In this document: piece by piece, positions 1 through 8,654 of the stretch | How positions within the stretch are numbered: the stretch's first letter is position 1 | Layout: each line of letters begins with the position of its first letter | Assembly: GCA_009698745.1 (NCBI GenBank) | Contig: WLPO01000005.1 | Span: forward strand, 1 to 33,585 | DNA from: Actinomycetota bacterium | Lineage (GTDB): Bacteria > Actinomycetota > Acidimicrobiia > Acidimicrobiales > Ilumatobacteraceae | Reading direction: 5' to 3' | Length of the DNA: 33,585 nt | Position numbers and translations under genes: made by a program | Notes under the pieces: model-generated | Told to the model about the DNA's origin: nothing | Database searches by the model: none | The model's input: the letters and a program-made list of their open reading frames with translations, nothing else

Positions 1-54
1 GGCGGTGCTATGGCTGGACTCTCTTATGCAAGCGGTGTGGCCTCCTGTAGTTGA
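1..54 (+). CDS. possible 3' end of a truncated upstream gene (..GGAMAGLSYASGVASCS*)
   Basis: Frame 1 is open from the window edge to TGA at 52-54; too short to identify. Confidence 0.3.
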   Translation, partial: GGAMAGLSYASGVASCS

Positions 55-164
55 TGACGTCTCAAGTGATGTTCACCGAGTTGGAAGGCGCGCAGAAGTC
101 GAAGCGCTGGGCACAAAGCCTCACCAGCACAGCCGACCCAAACGCACTTGCCAGCCGCGGTTCA

Positions 165-184
165 CGTCTCTCAAGACGATTTTT
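165..184 (+). terminator. candidate weak intrinsic terminator
   Basis: CGTCT-CTCA-AGACG (165-178), a 5-bp stem with 4-nt loop, followed by ATTTTT (179-184). Confidence 0.35.
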
Positions 185-216
185 GTGCTGAAATCTTGTG
201 GTCAGGTGGAGGAACA

Positions 217-579
217 ATGTTCCCCACTTGGGCTATTAGCGTATCGCACATGAGTCAACTCCCCACCGATCCAAATACTGACCAACTCGAAGACGCCGCC
301 GATGCCCTTGCTGACGCCCGGGAACGCTTGGGAGAGGCCCCAGCAGAAGTGGTTGTTGTGAACCACATCATGGGTCTTTACGAATTGGCAGCCATCCATC
401 TGTCAGCCGAGCCACCGCATTTGGTTGAAGCCGCACTCGCTATTGACGCTGTCGCCTGCCTCGTCGAAGGTCTTGGGCCACGACTTGGAGACGAGCACGC
501 GACACTCAACGATGCCCTAGGCAATATCCGATTGGCTTTCGTGCAAATCAAAGGCGCCATAGCACCACCTACAGCTTGA
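217..579 (+). CDS. hypothetical protein (~120 aa, MFPTWAISVSHMSQLPT...), predicted mostly helical
   Basis: ATG at 217 is preceded by a strong purine-rich RBS (AGGTGGAGGAACA-ATG). In-frame alternative ATG at 250. Long coherent ORF with no recognised domain. Confidence 0.6.
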   Translation: MFPTWAISVSHMSQLPTDPNTDQLEDAADALADARERLGEAPAEVVVVNHIMGLYELAAIHLSAEPPHLVEAALAIDAVACLVEGLGPRLGDEHATLNDALGNIRLAFVQIKGAIAPPTA

Positions 580-760
580 TGATCTCTGAAGCCTCGAGAT
601 TGCCGAATCGCTGAGCAACTACGAAAGTGACCTGCGCACCAATTTCAATTTCTCGAGTTCCATCCACAATCTCAGCACAGTGAAATAGGTACTGCTCTTC
701 ACCTACTGCGATGTAGCCGAGACCTCTATGACTGTTGAAACTTGCGACTACGCCATTCAT
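569..760 (-). CDS. small divergent cold-shock-domain protein (63 aa)
   Basis: MNGVVASFNSHRGLGYIAVGEEQYLFHCAEIVDGTREIEIGAQVTFVVAQRFGNLEASEIIKL has CSD architecture with RNP1-like RGLGYI and RNP2-like YLFHC. ATG overlaps the fmt stop as ATGA (757-760). Confidence 0.7.
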   Translation of the reverse strand: MNGVVASFNSHRGLGYIAVGEEQYLFHCAEIVDGTREIEIGAQVTFVVAQRFGNLEASEIIKL

Positions 761-1695
761 GAACCGAGCCGACTTTGCGCGTCCAATCGCGCACCCTTCT
801 TCCAATCTTCCGCGCTGATGCGAGGCTTGCCCTCTGGTTGAACTTCGACAAGTTCGACAACTCCTTGGCCACATGCCACCAACACTCGATCATTCACAAC
901 AACCATGTTGCCAGATTCCGAGATGAAAATCTCGGCTGAAACTTTGAGTGAATAAATTTTTAACCGCTTGTCACGAAAGAACGTAAAAGCACCGCCTACT
1001 CGCACCTGCCGGTCAATGACCGCCGCAGGTTTAGTCCAATCGATTTCAAGATCTACTTGCGTGATCTTTGCTGCCACAACTACATCGCCACTTTGCGGTT
1101 GAGTTGTTGTTACACCATTACTCAACACATCGATTAACAACGGATTTGCAATCTGTCCAAGGCGTTCGCGCAACGTAGCCGTTGTGTCGGTCTGTGAAAT
1201 CTGAGTGATCGCTGACGACAAAATATCCCCTGCGTCCAATTGTTCGACGACTTGCATGATGCACACACCGGTTTGTTCGTCTCCTGCAAGCAGTGCACGC
1301 TCGACAGGTGCCGCGCCGCGCCATCTGGGCAATAACGAATAGTGAATGTTGATCATGGGCAACACTTGCAATGCTTCGGCCGAAATGATGTGGCCATACG
1401 CAACGACCACGCCCATCAAACTGTCGGTTGAAATCGCGTTACTACGAGTCACGAGAGCAATTGCATCAGCCACATCGTGACTTACAGGGATCTGCAATTC
1501 CAATGCTGCCTGCTTGACGGGACTAGGAGATAATTGCGAACCACGTCCCCTGCGCTTATCTACACCCGTCACCACAAGGTCGACGGTAAAACCCGCTGCG
1601 ACAAGCGCACGAAGTGGACCGACCGCAATTTCAGGAGTGCCAAAAAAGATGACGTGTTCTGTTCGTCCCTTCGGCAACGCTGCAATCACTGTCAC
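757..1695 (-). CDS. fmt: methionyl-tRNA formyltransferase
   Basis: N-terminal FFGTPEIAVGPLRALVAAG, then INIHYSLLPRWRGAAPVERALLAGDEQTGV signature; adjacent to def. Confidence 0.95.
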   Translation of the reverse strand: MTVIAALPKGRTEHVIFFGTPEIAVGPLRALVAAGFTVDLVVTGVDKRRGRGSQLSPSPVKQAALELQIPVSHDVADAIALVTRSNAISTDSLMGVVVAYGHIISAEALQVLPMINIHYSLLPRWRGAAPVERALLAGDEQTGVCIMQVVEQLDAGDILSSAITQISQTDTTATLRERLGQIANPLLIDVLSNGVTTTQPQSGDVVVAAKITQVDLEIDWTKPAAVIDRQVRVGGAFTFFRDKRLKIYSLKVSAEIFISESGNMVVVNDRVLVACGQGVVELVEVQPEGKPRISAEDWKKGARLDAQSRLGS

Positions 1696-2246
1696 GTCAA
1701 TCGCAAGTGCACCGGTTCGCTGTTCTTCGGTTGCTCTTCCTGTCGTCGATATTCAGCTAAAGCAAGTTTTCGTTGATCGGTGGTCATGCGGTCAAACATC
1801 AAAACTCCATTGAGATGATCAATCTCGTGCTGAAACAAGCGCGCCAATAGCTCGTCCGCCTCGATCTGGATCTCTTCTCCGTCGATAGACAACCCGCGCA
1901 CAAGTACTTGCTTCGGGCGCAACATCTCTACATACAAACCGGGTATCGAGAGACATCCTTCGTCGTACACCCACTCGCCAGATGACTCAACAATCGTTGG
2001 GTTCAAAATGATCTGTGGGTCGTCATCCACGTCATAAACAAAAATCTGCTTCTGCACACCGATCTGTGGTGCGGCCAGACCAAGACCAGGGGCTTCGTAC
2101 ATCATTTCGAACATCTGCTCACACAGAGTTGCAATCTTGCCGTCGACATTCGTGACTTCGGCCGCCATGCTTTTGAGCACGGGGTCTCCATAGGTTCGAA
2201 TCGTAAACCCACCGTGTGGTGCGCCTGTCGGAGTGTTCTGTGCCAT
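1692..2246 (-). CDS. def: peptide deformylase
   Basis: Motifs GLAAPQIGV, EGCLSIPG and QHEIDHLNGVLMFDRM. Confidence 0.96.
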   Translation of the reverse strand: MAQNTPTGAPHGGFTIRTYGDPVLKSMAAEVTNVDGKIATLCEQMFEMMYEAPGLGLAAPQIGVQKQIFVYDVDDDPQIILNPTIVESSGEWVYDEGCLSIPGLYVEMLRPKQVLVRGLSIDGEEIQIEADELLARLFQHEIDHLNGVLMFDRMTTDQRKLALAEYRRQEEQPKNSEPVHLRLT

Positions 2247-2269
2247 ATGGTGTAAGGCTAGCGAGGCAT

Positions 2270-2908
2270 ATGAGCGACGAGCAGTACTTCACCAACCAAC
2301 CACGGACACAGTCAACTGCGGGCACGAGCAAACAAAAAACCGCATCGCTTCATGTTGACGACAAAGTTTTGCAGGTGGTACTCGACAGTGGGGTTTTTGC
2401 GCGCAAAGGAATCGATGCCGGCACCATGGTGCTGATTGATGCTGCCGCACGACCTCCTGCAAGAGGCAACTTTCTCGACCTCGGATGCGGCTCGGGTGCA
2501 ATAGCGCTCACACTTGCAACACGTTCACCGAAGGCATCCGTTTACGCAGTTGATGTCAACGAACGCGCGACCGCACTGACAGCCTCAAATGCCAAGCTCA
2601 ACAATCTGTCAAACATCACTTCGTATTCTCCGACCTCGGTCCCTCAGGATTTGCGGTTTGATCTCATCTGGTCCAACCCTCCCATCCGAATAGGAAAAAT
2701 CGAGTTACACGCACTTTTGCAATTGTGGTTGTCAAAACTTACCGATACGGGTGAAGCCTGGCTCGTTGTCAACAGAAATTTGGGCTCCGACTCTCTTGCA
2801 GTTTGGCTCACATCAATTGGCTACCAAGTTGATCGCCTCGTCAGCAAACAAGGTTTCCGAGTTCTGCGCGTACGACCTACGCGCGGGGCGGATCAATCTG
2901 AATTTTAG
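2270..2908 (+). CDS. class I SAM-dependent methyltransferase (RsmC-like, small-subunit rRNA methyltransferase type)
   Basis: FLDLGCGSGAIALTLA (SAM motif I), VYAVDVNERA, LIWSNPPIRIGK (NPP catalytic motif). Start chosen as ATG 2270 (MSDEQYFTNQP). Confidence 0.85.
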   Translation: MSDEQYFTNQPRTQSTAGTSKQKTASLHVDDKVLQVVLDSGVFARKGIDAGTMVLIDAAARPPARGNFLDLGCGSGAIALTLATRSPKASVYAVDVNERATALTASNAKLNNLSNITSYSPTSVPQDLRFDLIWSNPPIRIGKIELHALLQLWLSKLTDTGEAWLVVNRNLGSDSLAVWLTSIGYQVDRLVSKQGFRVLRVRPTRGADQSEF

Positions 2909-4799
2909 TCCGAAGAGTTTTCTTGCCGCGCGTCGCTGCATTCGTCAGCGCGTCCGAAAGTGAATTCGCAAGCGTTGCCCAATCGCTTGACTTCACCAAC
3001 ACAGCTTCTTTGTTTGTTGTGGAAACCTGCAACAGGACGTTATTGCGCAAAATGTCAGCCACCTGTTCGACACCGGCTCCGCTCACTTGAGCTAAAGCGC
3101 CAAACGGGGGTAGCTGCATCAACTCTCGTCTCGACATTTCCCCTTGTACAAACTCCCCAAGATCATGAGAAGAGAGACCGCGCAATAAGGCGTGATCCGC
3201 CAGCATCGATTGAATCATCACCAGTCCACCACTGGTCTTGCTTGTTGCACTTGCACTCTTCATCTCGCGTTGAGAGCGTGCCACCAATCGAGCGGCATGA
3301 ACTACCAGGGAAAGCGTGATCTCTGCAGCCCGATATCGAGGCGCAGAGATCTCTTGATCAATGTCAAGAAAAACAACCGTGTCCACATCGCGCACACGAT
3401 GCAGCGCGGCTTCAGTGCCCACAAACAGCATTTTAGTTTGATCAACAACTTCACTATTTTTATCTTTCTCATTTTTTTCAGCAGCATCGCCGCCCGAAAT
3501 CTCCACGACTTCGTCAATGCGTCTTCCGGCAGCAGCAGCCAATTCTTCGCGCAAGCGCGACACACCTGCTTTGATAACTGCCAATTTTCCAGAGCCACAT
3601 TTGATGCACACCGCAGGTCGCGCGTTTGCACACCTCGGACATTCGAGCTGTTTGCCCGCAGACATTGTCATTGCTGCTTCACAGACATCGCATCTCACAA
3701 GTTCGCGACAACTACCGCATGCAAGCAATCTTGCACGCCCCTTTACATTGAGCACGCACACAATGCGACGCGAATGATCCCTCAACTGCTCGATCAAATC
3801 TGACGACAACATCGATGATGACCAACGTTCGTCTAGTCGACGATCGACTACCTGGATTACTGGCCAATGATTCGCCTCACTGACTGGATCCAGACTTGCC
3901 ACGACTCCGTCAACACTATGCAGAGCCCGAAGGCTTGGAACTGGCGACACCAATAAGCAGGCAACCCCAAGTTGCATTGCGCGTTGCACTGCAATATCTC
4001 GAGCATGCCATGAAGGTGAGCGCTCCTCTTGCAGGGCATCATCGTGTTCATCAATGACGACGATGCTCTTCAAGTCAGGCACACTCGACCAGACTGCCGA
4101 ACGCGCGCCAATCACCACATCAACTCCTCCAACAGCGACTGCCCAATCTTGTGGCATAACAGCAACGCTGAGTCCGTACTCACGCAAGGACGCCGCCATG
4201 AGACGTGCGCGATTGAGAGTTGGGATGACAACAAGTACAGGGCCCTGTGCGGCGGCAGTAAGCACTATTGAACGAGGGCTGCAAGCCGGACCTCTGCGCA
4301 CTACCGAAATACGCGATGAATCGATTGCATCGACAATTTGTGGGTCGAGATCAAACTTCTTGCGCGTCGATACTTGCGTGTAGCGCGAGCCAGGTAACGC
4401 CGCAACAAGTGTTGCCGGCGATGCGGTTACAAAAAATGCGCGAAGTCGTCCAACCCACAAGTTGGCTGCCCAACGTGCAAGATCCACAATCTCTTGAGAC
4501 GGTCCCTTGCCCAAAATCTTGATCACCGACAACAGACGACTTTCGTCTACGTCTGAAAATTGCGATGTCGTGTCTCCAAGCTGCATTACCCAACCCGCAA
4601 CATTGCGATTGTGCAGAGGAATACGAACGCGATCACCTACACAAAGGCTATGAACAAGCGTGTCAGGTACGAGGTAGTCAAAAACCTTGTCAACACCGGT
4701 TACATCAGGAACGATGCGTGCGATTACCGCCACGACATCACGACTGATCAGAGTTTGACTGCGGCTTTGAATTCCTTCAAGCGCGACAATGTCTCCCAA
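2877..4799 (-). CDS. priA: PriA-like primosomal protein N' with degenerate helicase motifs (start uncertain; may begin nearer 4733-4751)
   Basis: N-terminal PriA-type DNA-binding domain ([33 protein letters not shown]) and zinc-binding cysteine pairs (CGSC..CDVC..CPRC..CIKC). No Walker A GxxGxGKT; DEEH-like box reads DEHD. Confidence 0.88.
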   Translation of the reverse strand: MGDIVALEGIQSRSQTLISRDVVAVIARIVPDVTGVDKVFDYLVPDTLVHSLCVGDRVRIPLHNRNVAGWVMQLGDTTSQFSDVDESRLLSVIKILGKGPSQEIVDLARWAANLWVGRLRAFFVTASPATLVAALPGSRYTQVSTRKKFDLDPQIVDAIDSSRISVVRRGPACSPRSIVLTAAAQGPVLVVIPTLNRARLMAASLREYGLSVAVMPQDWAVAVGGVDVVIGARSAVWSSVPDLKSIVVIDEHDDALQEERSPSWHARDIAVQRAMQLGVACLLVSPVPSLRALHSVDGVVASLDPVSEANHWPVIQVVDRRLDERWSSSMLSSDLIEQLRDHSRRIVCVLNVKGRARLLACGSCRELVRCDVCEAAMTMSAGKQLECPRCANARPAVCIKCGSGKLAVIKAGVSRLREELAAAAGRRIDEVVEISGGDAAEKNEKDKNSEVVDQTKMLFVGTEAALHRVRDVDTVVFLDIDQEISAPRYRAAEITLSLVVHAARLVARSQREMKSASATSKTSGGLVMIQSMLADHALLRGLSSHDLGEFVQGEMSRRELMQLPPFGALAQVSGAGVEQVADILRNNVLLQVSTTNKEAVLVKSSDWATLANSLSDALTNAATRGKKTLRTKIQIDPPRA

Positions 4800-5941
4800 G
4801 TGAAATCTGGGTCTTGTCGGCCGAAGTGACCATACGCGGCTGTCTTGCGATAGATCGGACGCTTCAAGTCGAGATCACGCAAGATTGCTGCTGGACGAAG
4901 ATCAAACACCGAACGAACTGCGTCTTCGATGAGTTCTTCATTCACAACGCTCGTTCCAAATGTTTCGACCAAGATGCTGATCGGTTGCGCCATGCCAATG
5001 GCGTAGGCCACTTGTACTTCGCAACGCGTAGCTGCACCAGATGCAACTACGTGCTTGGCAACCCAACGCGCGGCGTATGCGGCCGAACGATCAACCTTGG
5101 ATGGATCTTTTCCGCTGAATGCACCACCACCGTGACGACCCATACCACCGTATGTGTCAACGATGATCTTGCGACCGGTCAAACCAGTGTCTGCATGTGG
5201 CCCACCCTTGACGAACTCGCCTGTTGGGTTGACGTGCACTGCGTACTTGTCGTTCGCAAACTGTGCAGGAATAACTGGACGAATAACCTGTTCGATCAAA
5301 TCCGGACGAATCACCGTGTCGCGCGGTGTTCCATCGGCGTGCTGAGTCGAGATCAATACGGTTGATAAACGAACTGGCTTGCCATTCTCGTATTCAAAAG
5401 TGACTTGGGTTTTGCCGTCTGGGCGCAAGTACGGAATTGCACCCGACTTTCGTACTTCAGCCAACTTCTCGGCCATGCGGTGTGCAAGCCAAATTGGAAG
5501 TGGCATCAACTCTGGAGTGTCATCACATGCATAACCAAACATCATTCCTTGGTCGCCTGCACCTTGACTGTTGAGCAAATCTTCGCCGCTTTTGCCGGCA
5601 CGCAACTCTTCAGATTTATCCACACCTTGCGCGATGTTGGTGCTCTGCTCGTCGATCGAGACGATCACACCACATGTGTTGCCATCAAAACCGTACAAAG
5701 CGTTGTCGTAACCAATGTCTTTGATTACTTCGCGAGCCAACTTAGGGATATCGACATATGCAGATGTTGTGATTTCTCCGGCAACAACGCACAAACCTGT
5801 CGTGAGGAGCGTTTCACATGCAACACGTCCTTGTGGATCTTCTGCGAGAATCGCGTCGAGTACCGCGTCGGAGACTTGGTCAGCCATCTTGTCTGGGTGA
5901 CCCTCGGTGACGCTTTCAGAGGTAAATGTGAAGTTCTTCAA
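4748..5941 (-). CDS. metK: S-adenosylmethionine synthetase
   Basis: [63 protein letters not shown] start with AAGGAG RBS. Confidence 0.98.
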   Translation of the reverse strand: MKNFTFTSESVTEGHPDKMADQVSDAVLDAILAEDPQGRVACETLLTTGLCVVAGEITTSAYVDIPKLAREVIKDIGYDNALYGFDGNTCGVIVSIDEQSTNIAQGVDKSEELRAGKSGEDLLNSQGAGDQGMMFGYACDDTPELMPLPIWLAHRMAEKLAEVRKSGAIPYLRPDGKTQVTFEYENGKPVRLSTVLISTQHADGTPRDTVIRPDLIEQVIRPVIPAQFANDKYAVHVNPTGEFVKGGPHADTGLTGRKIIVDTYGGMGRHGGGAFSGKDPSKVDRSAAYAARWVAKHVVASGAATRCEVQVAYAIGMAQPISILVETFGTSVVNEELIEDAVRSVFDLRPAAILRDLDLKRPIYRKTAAYGHFGRQDPDFTWETLSRLKEFKAAVKL

Positions 5942-5973
5942 CGTTGCTCCTTAGTAGATAGTTCGTGACGAGA

Positions 5974-7194
5974 CTAGTGGGTCGAGTGGCTACGGATTCG
6001 GACTACCGCGTCCATTACCGATTTGGCTATCGAACGCTTATCGGTCAACCCGACAACAACTGGCTCTGCCCCGCTTGAAACCAGCGTTACCGCATTTGTT
6101 TCATGACCGAAGCCAACCCCTGCATCGGCAACATTGTTGGCGACAATAAGGTCAACATTTTTACGATGCAATTTGGCCTGAGCATTAGCAACAAGATTCT
6201 CCGTCTCAGCAGCAAATCCCACCAACACCTGACCAGGTCGCTTTGACACTCCCAAACCCGCGAGGATGTCGGGAGTCGCTTCAAGCGCAATGCTTTCCAA
6301 TCCATCGATCACACCAGTCGCAACGTTCTTTTTCATTTTTGACGTTGACGCCGCAATTGGTCGCATATCGGCAACCGCAGCGGCCATGATTACAACATCG
6401 GCTTGCTGAGCGCTCAAATTGACCGCGTCTTGCATCTGTTGTGCAGTCTCTACAGAAATCAGTGTGACACCAAATGGGACCGCGATCTCAACCGTAGAAA
6501 TCAGAGTTACTTTGGCGCCTCGAGAATTTGCCTCTGCAGCAATTGCATAACCCTGCTTGCCGCTCGAACGATTAGCAATCACACGCACAGCATCAATTGG
6601 TTCGCGAGTACCCCCCGCTGTTACAACAACATGAGTTCCGTACAGATCACCCGGGGTGAGCAGCTGCACGATCTCGTCAAAGACGCGCTGCGGATCAGCA
6701 AGTCGTCCTGCCCCAAAATCGCCACCTGCCAACCGACCCGATTCGGGATCCAAGACGTTGACACCACGTCGGCGAAGAGTCGAAATGTTTTCTTGCACTG
6801 CAGGGTGCTCCCACATCTCCGTGTGCATTGCTGGACACACCAGTACGGGTGCGCGAGTTGCAATCAGAGTTGCAGTCAGAAGATCACTAGAGATTCCAGC
6901 CGCATATGCACCGAGGACGCGTGCGGTGGTTGGTGCAACAACAATCAAGTCGGCCCGTTGTCCGAGCCGTGTGTGCGGAATCGGATCCGCATCATCCCAC
7001 AGCGTTGTGTGCACGGGTTCGGAAGCAAGCGCCGACAGCGTTACCTTGCCTATGAAATGTTCTGCATCACTCGTCATGATTGGCGCAACATGTGCACCTG
7101 CATCAACCAACAATCGACACAACTCAACCGACTTGTATGCGGCTATGCCACCGCACACACCAAGAACAATGTGTTTGCCGGCGAGCAAATTCAT
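5974..7194 (-). CDS. coaBC: bifunctional phosphopantothenoylcysteine decarboxylase / phosphopantothenate-cysteine ligase
   Basis: N-terminal HIVLGVCGGIAAYKSVELCRLL, CPAMHTEMWEHPAV; C-terminal VVTAGGTREPIDAVRVIANRSSGKQGYAIA. Confidence 0.97.
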   Translation of the reverse strand: MNLLAGKHIVLGVCGGIAAYKSVELCRLLVDAGAHVAPIMTSDAEHFIGKVTLSALASEPVHTTLWDDADPIPHTRLGQRADLIVVAPTTARVLGAYAAGISSDLLTATLIATRAPVLVCPAMHTEMWEHPAVQENISTLRRRGVNVLDPESGRLAGGDFGAGRLADPQRVFDEIVQLLTPGDLYGTHVVVTAGGTREPIDAVRVIANRSSGKQGYAIAAEANSRGAKVTLISTVEIAVPFGVTLISVETAQQMQDAVNLSAQQADVVIMAAAVADMRPIAASTSKMKKNVATGVIDGLESIALEATPDILAGLGVSKRPGQVLVGFAAETENLVANAQAKLHRKNVDLIVANNVADAGVGFGHETNAVTLVSSGAEPVVVGLTDKRSIAKSVMDAVVRIRSHSTH

Positions 7195-7206
7195 CAGTAC
7201 CAGTGA

Positions 7207-7233
7207 GAGTTAAAACTCAACTGCGAATGAGTT
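7207..7233. repeat. two overlapping inverted repeats between rpoZ and coaBC
   Basis: GAGTT-AA-AACTC (7207-7218) and AACTCA-N8-TGAGTT (7214-7233) share the AACTC arm. Confidence 0.5.
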
Positions 7234-7684
7234 ACTCGGCTGCTGCTTCGACAGCGGCTTCGGCAACAACTTCTGCTTCTACTGCCGCTTCAACAACTTC
7301 CTCGGCAGCTACTTCTACTGCTTCGAGCTCGCTCACGACGTCGTCAGCTACTGCGTCCAACAACTCTTCATCCAGCTCGGCTTCTAATTCTTCGTAGACC
7401 GACAATGGAACACTCAAAATTTTGTCAGCAGCAATTTCTTCGAAACTGATTGAAAGTGGCTTACGCGAAGTTGAGCTCACCTGTGGCGGAACCATTGTTC
7501 CAAGGCCTTCACCCAACTGGTTGAAATATGAGTTGATCTCGCGAGCGCGACGTGCCGACAATGTGACAAGGCCAAACTTGGATGCAGTGCGCTTCATCAA
7601 GCTCTCGATGCGGGGGTTCATCATGGTGTCTTCAGTTGCCACGGGTTTGCCTTTCAATTCTGGTTCGGGGCCAAAGCGACTCAC
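7232..7684 (-). CDS. rpoZ: DNA-directed RNA polymerase omega subunit with long acidic C-terminal tail (GTG 7684 start; alternative ATG at 7624)
   Basis: RIESLMKRTASKFGLVTLSARRAREINSYFNQLGEGLG is the conserved omega core; gmk-rpoZ-coaBC synteny. Confidence 0.9.
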   Translation of the reverse strand: MSRFGPEPELKGKPVATEDTMMNPRIESLMKRTASKFGLVTLSARRAREINSYFNQLGEGLGTMVPPQVSSTSRKPLSISFEEIAADKILSVPLSVYEELEAELDEELLDAVADDVVSELEAVEVAAEEVVEAAVEAEVVAEAAVEAAAE

Positions 7685-7694
7685 CGAAGCGTTG

Positions 7695-7700
7695 ATTGTA
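7695..7700 (-). promoter_or_regulatory. candidate -10 element for rpoZ (TACAAT)
   Basis: TACAAT lies 10 nt upstream of the GTG start at 7684; no clear -35. Confidence 0.3.
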
Positions 7701-7715
7701 CCTGCAAATAGGGCA

Positions 7716-7731
7716 CAAAACGGCCGTTTTG
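7716..7731. repeat. perfect 16-bp palindrome CAAAACGGCCGTTTTG between gmk and rpoZ
   Basis: Direct read; self-complementary, located at the gmk stop. Confidence 0.7.
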
Positions 7732-7732
7732 G

Positions 7733-8299
7733 CTACTTCGAGCGGTTTGCTCGCTCGCGGGCTATCAGGTCCAGCATTTCGGTGACCGTCTCGGCCAAAT
7801 CGTCATTTATCAATACATAGTCGGCAAGAGCCTTGCCAACTGGCTCTTCATCTTCCGCTTTTTGTAGTCGCTGAACTACCTTTTGCTCTGCATCTCCCCG
7901 ACCAACCAATCGAGCTTTTTGTTCTTCTCGTGTCGGTGGCAATACAAACAACAACAGCGCATCAACATGTAGTCGCTTAACTTGTTGCGCACCATCCACT
8001 TCAATTTCGAGAACAATGTCTTTGCCTTCTGGCGCTTTTGGCATTGGAGTTCCGTACAGATTTCCCAAAAATTCAGTCCACTCCAAAAATCCACCTGCTG
8101 CAATGTGCTCGCGAAATTGGTCGTGTGTGACAAATTTGTATGCGTCCTGCATCTCGCCTTGGCGACGCTCGCGAGTTGTCCATGACCGGCTGAGCCACAA
8201 TCGATCATCGCGTTTCACAAGTTCTTCAACAATCGTACTTTTACCAACACCACCGGGCCCGGAGACAACAATGATCAATGATTTGCTGTTAACACTCAT
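7733..8299 (-). CDS. gmk: guanylate kinase
   Basis: VVSGPGGVGKSTIVEEL, SRSWTTRERRQGE, FLEWTEFLGNLYGTP. Confidence 0.97.
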   Translation of the reverse strand: MSVNSKSLIIVVSGPGGVGKSTIVEELVKRDDRLWLSRSWTTRERRQGEMQDAYKFVTHDQFREHIAAGGFLEWTEFLGNLYGTPMPKAPEGKDIVLEIEVDGAQQVKRLHVDALLLFVLPPTREEQKARLVGRGDAEQKVVQRLQKAEDEEPVGKALADYVLINDDLAETVTEMLDLIARERANRSK

Positions 8300-8625
8300 G
8301 ACGCAGCGACCTCATCATCAATCAACTGCACAAGTCTCTTCCGTTGATCCATATTTAAGTTGCCAGTTCGCTCTGTCTCGCTCACATTCATTTGCGCCAA
8401 CAAATGCCGCGCTTTAACTTTTCCAATTCCGGGAATCACTTCAATCAACTTGCACACGTACAACACACTGCTGGCTTCATCGAGGTCACTCTGCGACAAA
8501 ATCGAATCAATTGTGAGTGATCCAGTTTCAACTTGCCTAAGAACGACGTCCATTTGTTGACGCAAAAGGTGCAATGGCAACACAGCTGCATGACGTTCGC
8601 TCGGCAGTCTGGTTGAGGTCGTCAT
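8296..8625 (-). CDS. mihF: actinobacterial-type integration host factor (mIHF/sIHF family)
   Basis: Helix-two-turn-helix-like VLYVCKLIEVIPGIGKVKARHLLAQMNV located immediately upstream of gmk, as in other actinobacteria. Confidence 0.92.
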   Translation of the reverse strand: MTTSTRLPSERHAAVLPLHLLRQQMDVVLRQVETGSLTIDSILSQSDLDEASSVLYVCKLIEVIPGIGKVKARHLLAQMNVSETERTGNLNMDQRKRLVQLIDDEVAAS

Positions 8626-8631
8626 TGATCT

Positions 8632-8637
8632 ATTTTA
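8632..8637 (-). promoter_or_regulatory. candidate -10 (TAAAAT) of a leaderless mIHF promoter
   Basis: TAAAAT-AGATCA-ATG on the minus strand; no Shine-Dalgarno. Confidence 0.5.
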
Positions 8638-8654
8638 CCGTTGACCAGTGATCT

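Noticed and set aside
54-191. 45-aa plus ORF (MTSQVMFTELEGAQKSKRW...) overlapping the stop at 52-54
   Set aside because: Short, no motif, and contains a terminator-like hairpin at its 3' end; not supported enough to call.
3192-3803. 203-aa plus-strand ORF opposite priA
   Set aside because: Antisense frame of priA with no recognisable domain or RBS.
5942-5973. Possible SAM riboswitch before metK
   Set aside because: Only 32 bp separate coaBC and metK; it contains an AAGGAG RBS and no room for a riboswitch.
6790-6830. CoaC motif PAMHTEMW instead of PAMNxxMW
   Set aside because: As I recall this His variant is common in actinobacterial CoaBC proteins, so not unusual.
6403-7206. 267-aa plus-strand ORF opposite coaBC
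   Set aside because: Shadow ORF: the minus strand encodes a clear full-length CoaBC; the plus translation is Cys/His/Arg/Asn-rich with no motifs.
7080-7397. Ser/Thr/Ala-rich plus-strand ORF (mucin-like tail)
   Set aside because: It is the complement of the Glu/Ala-rich rpoZ tail; low complexity is inherited from that repeat.
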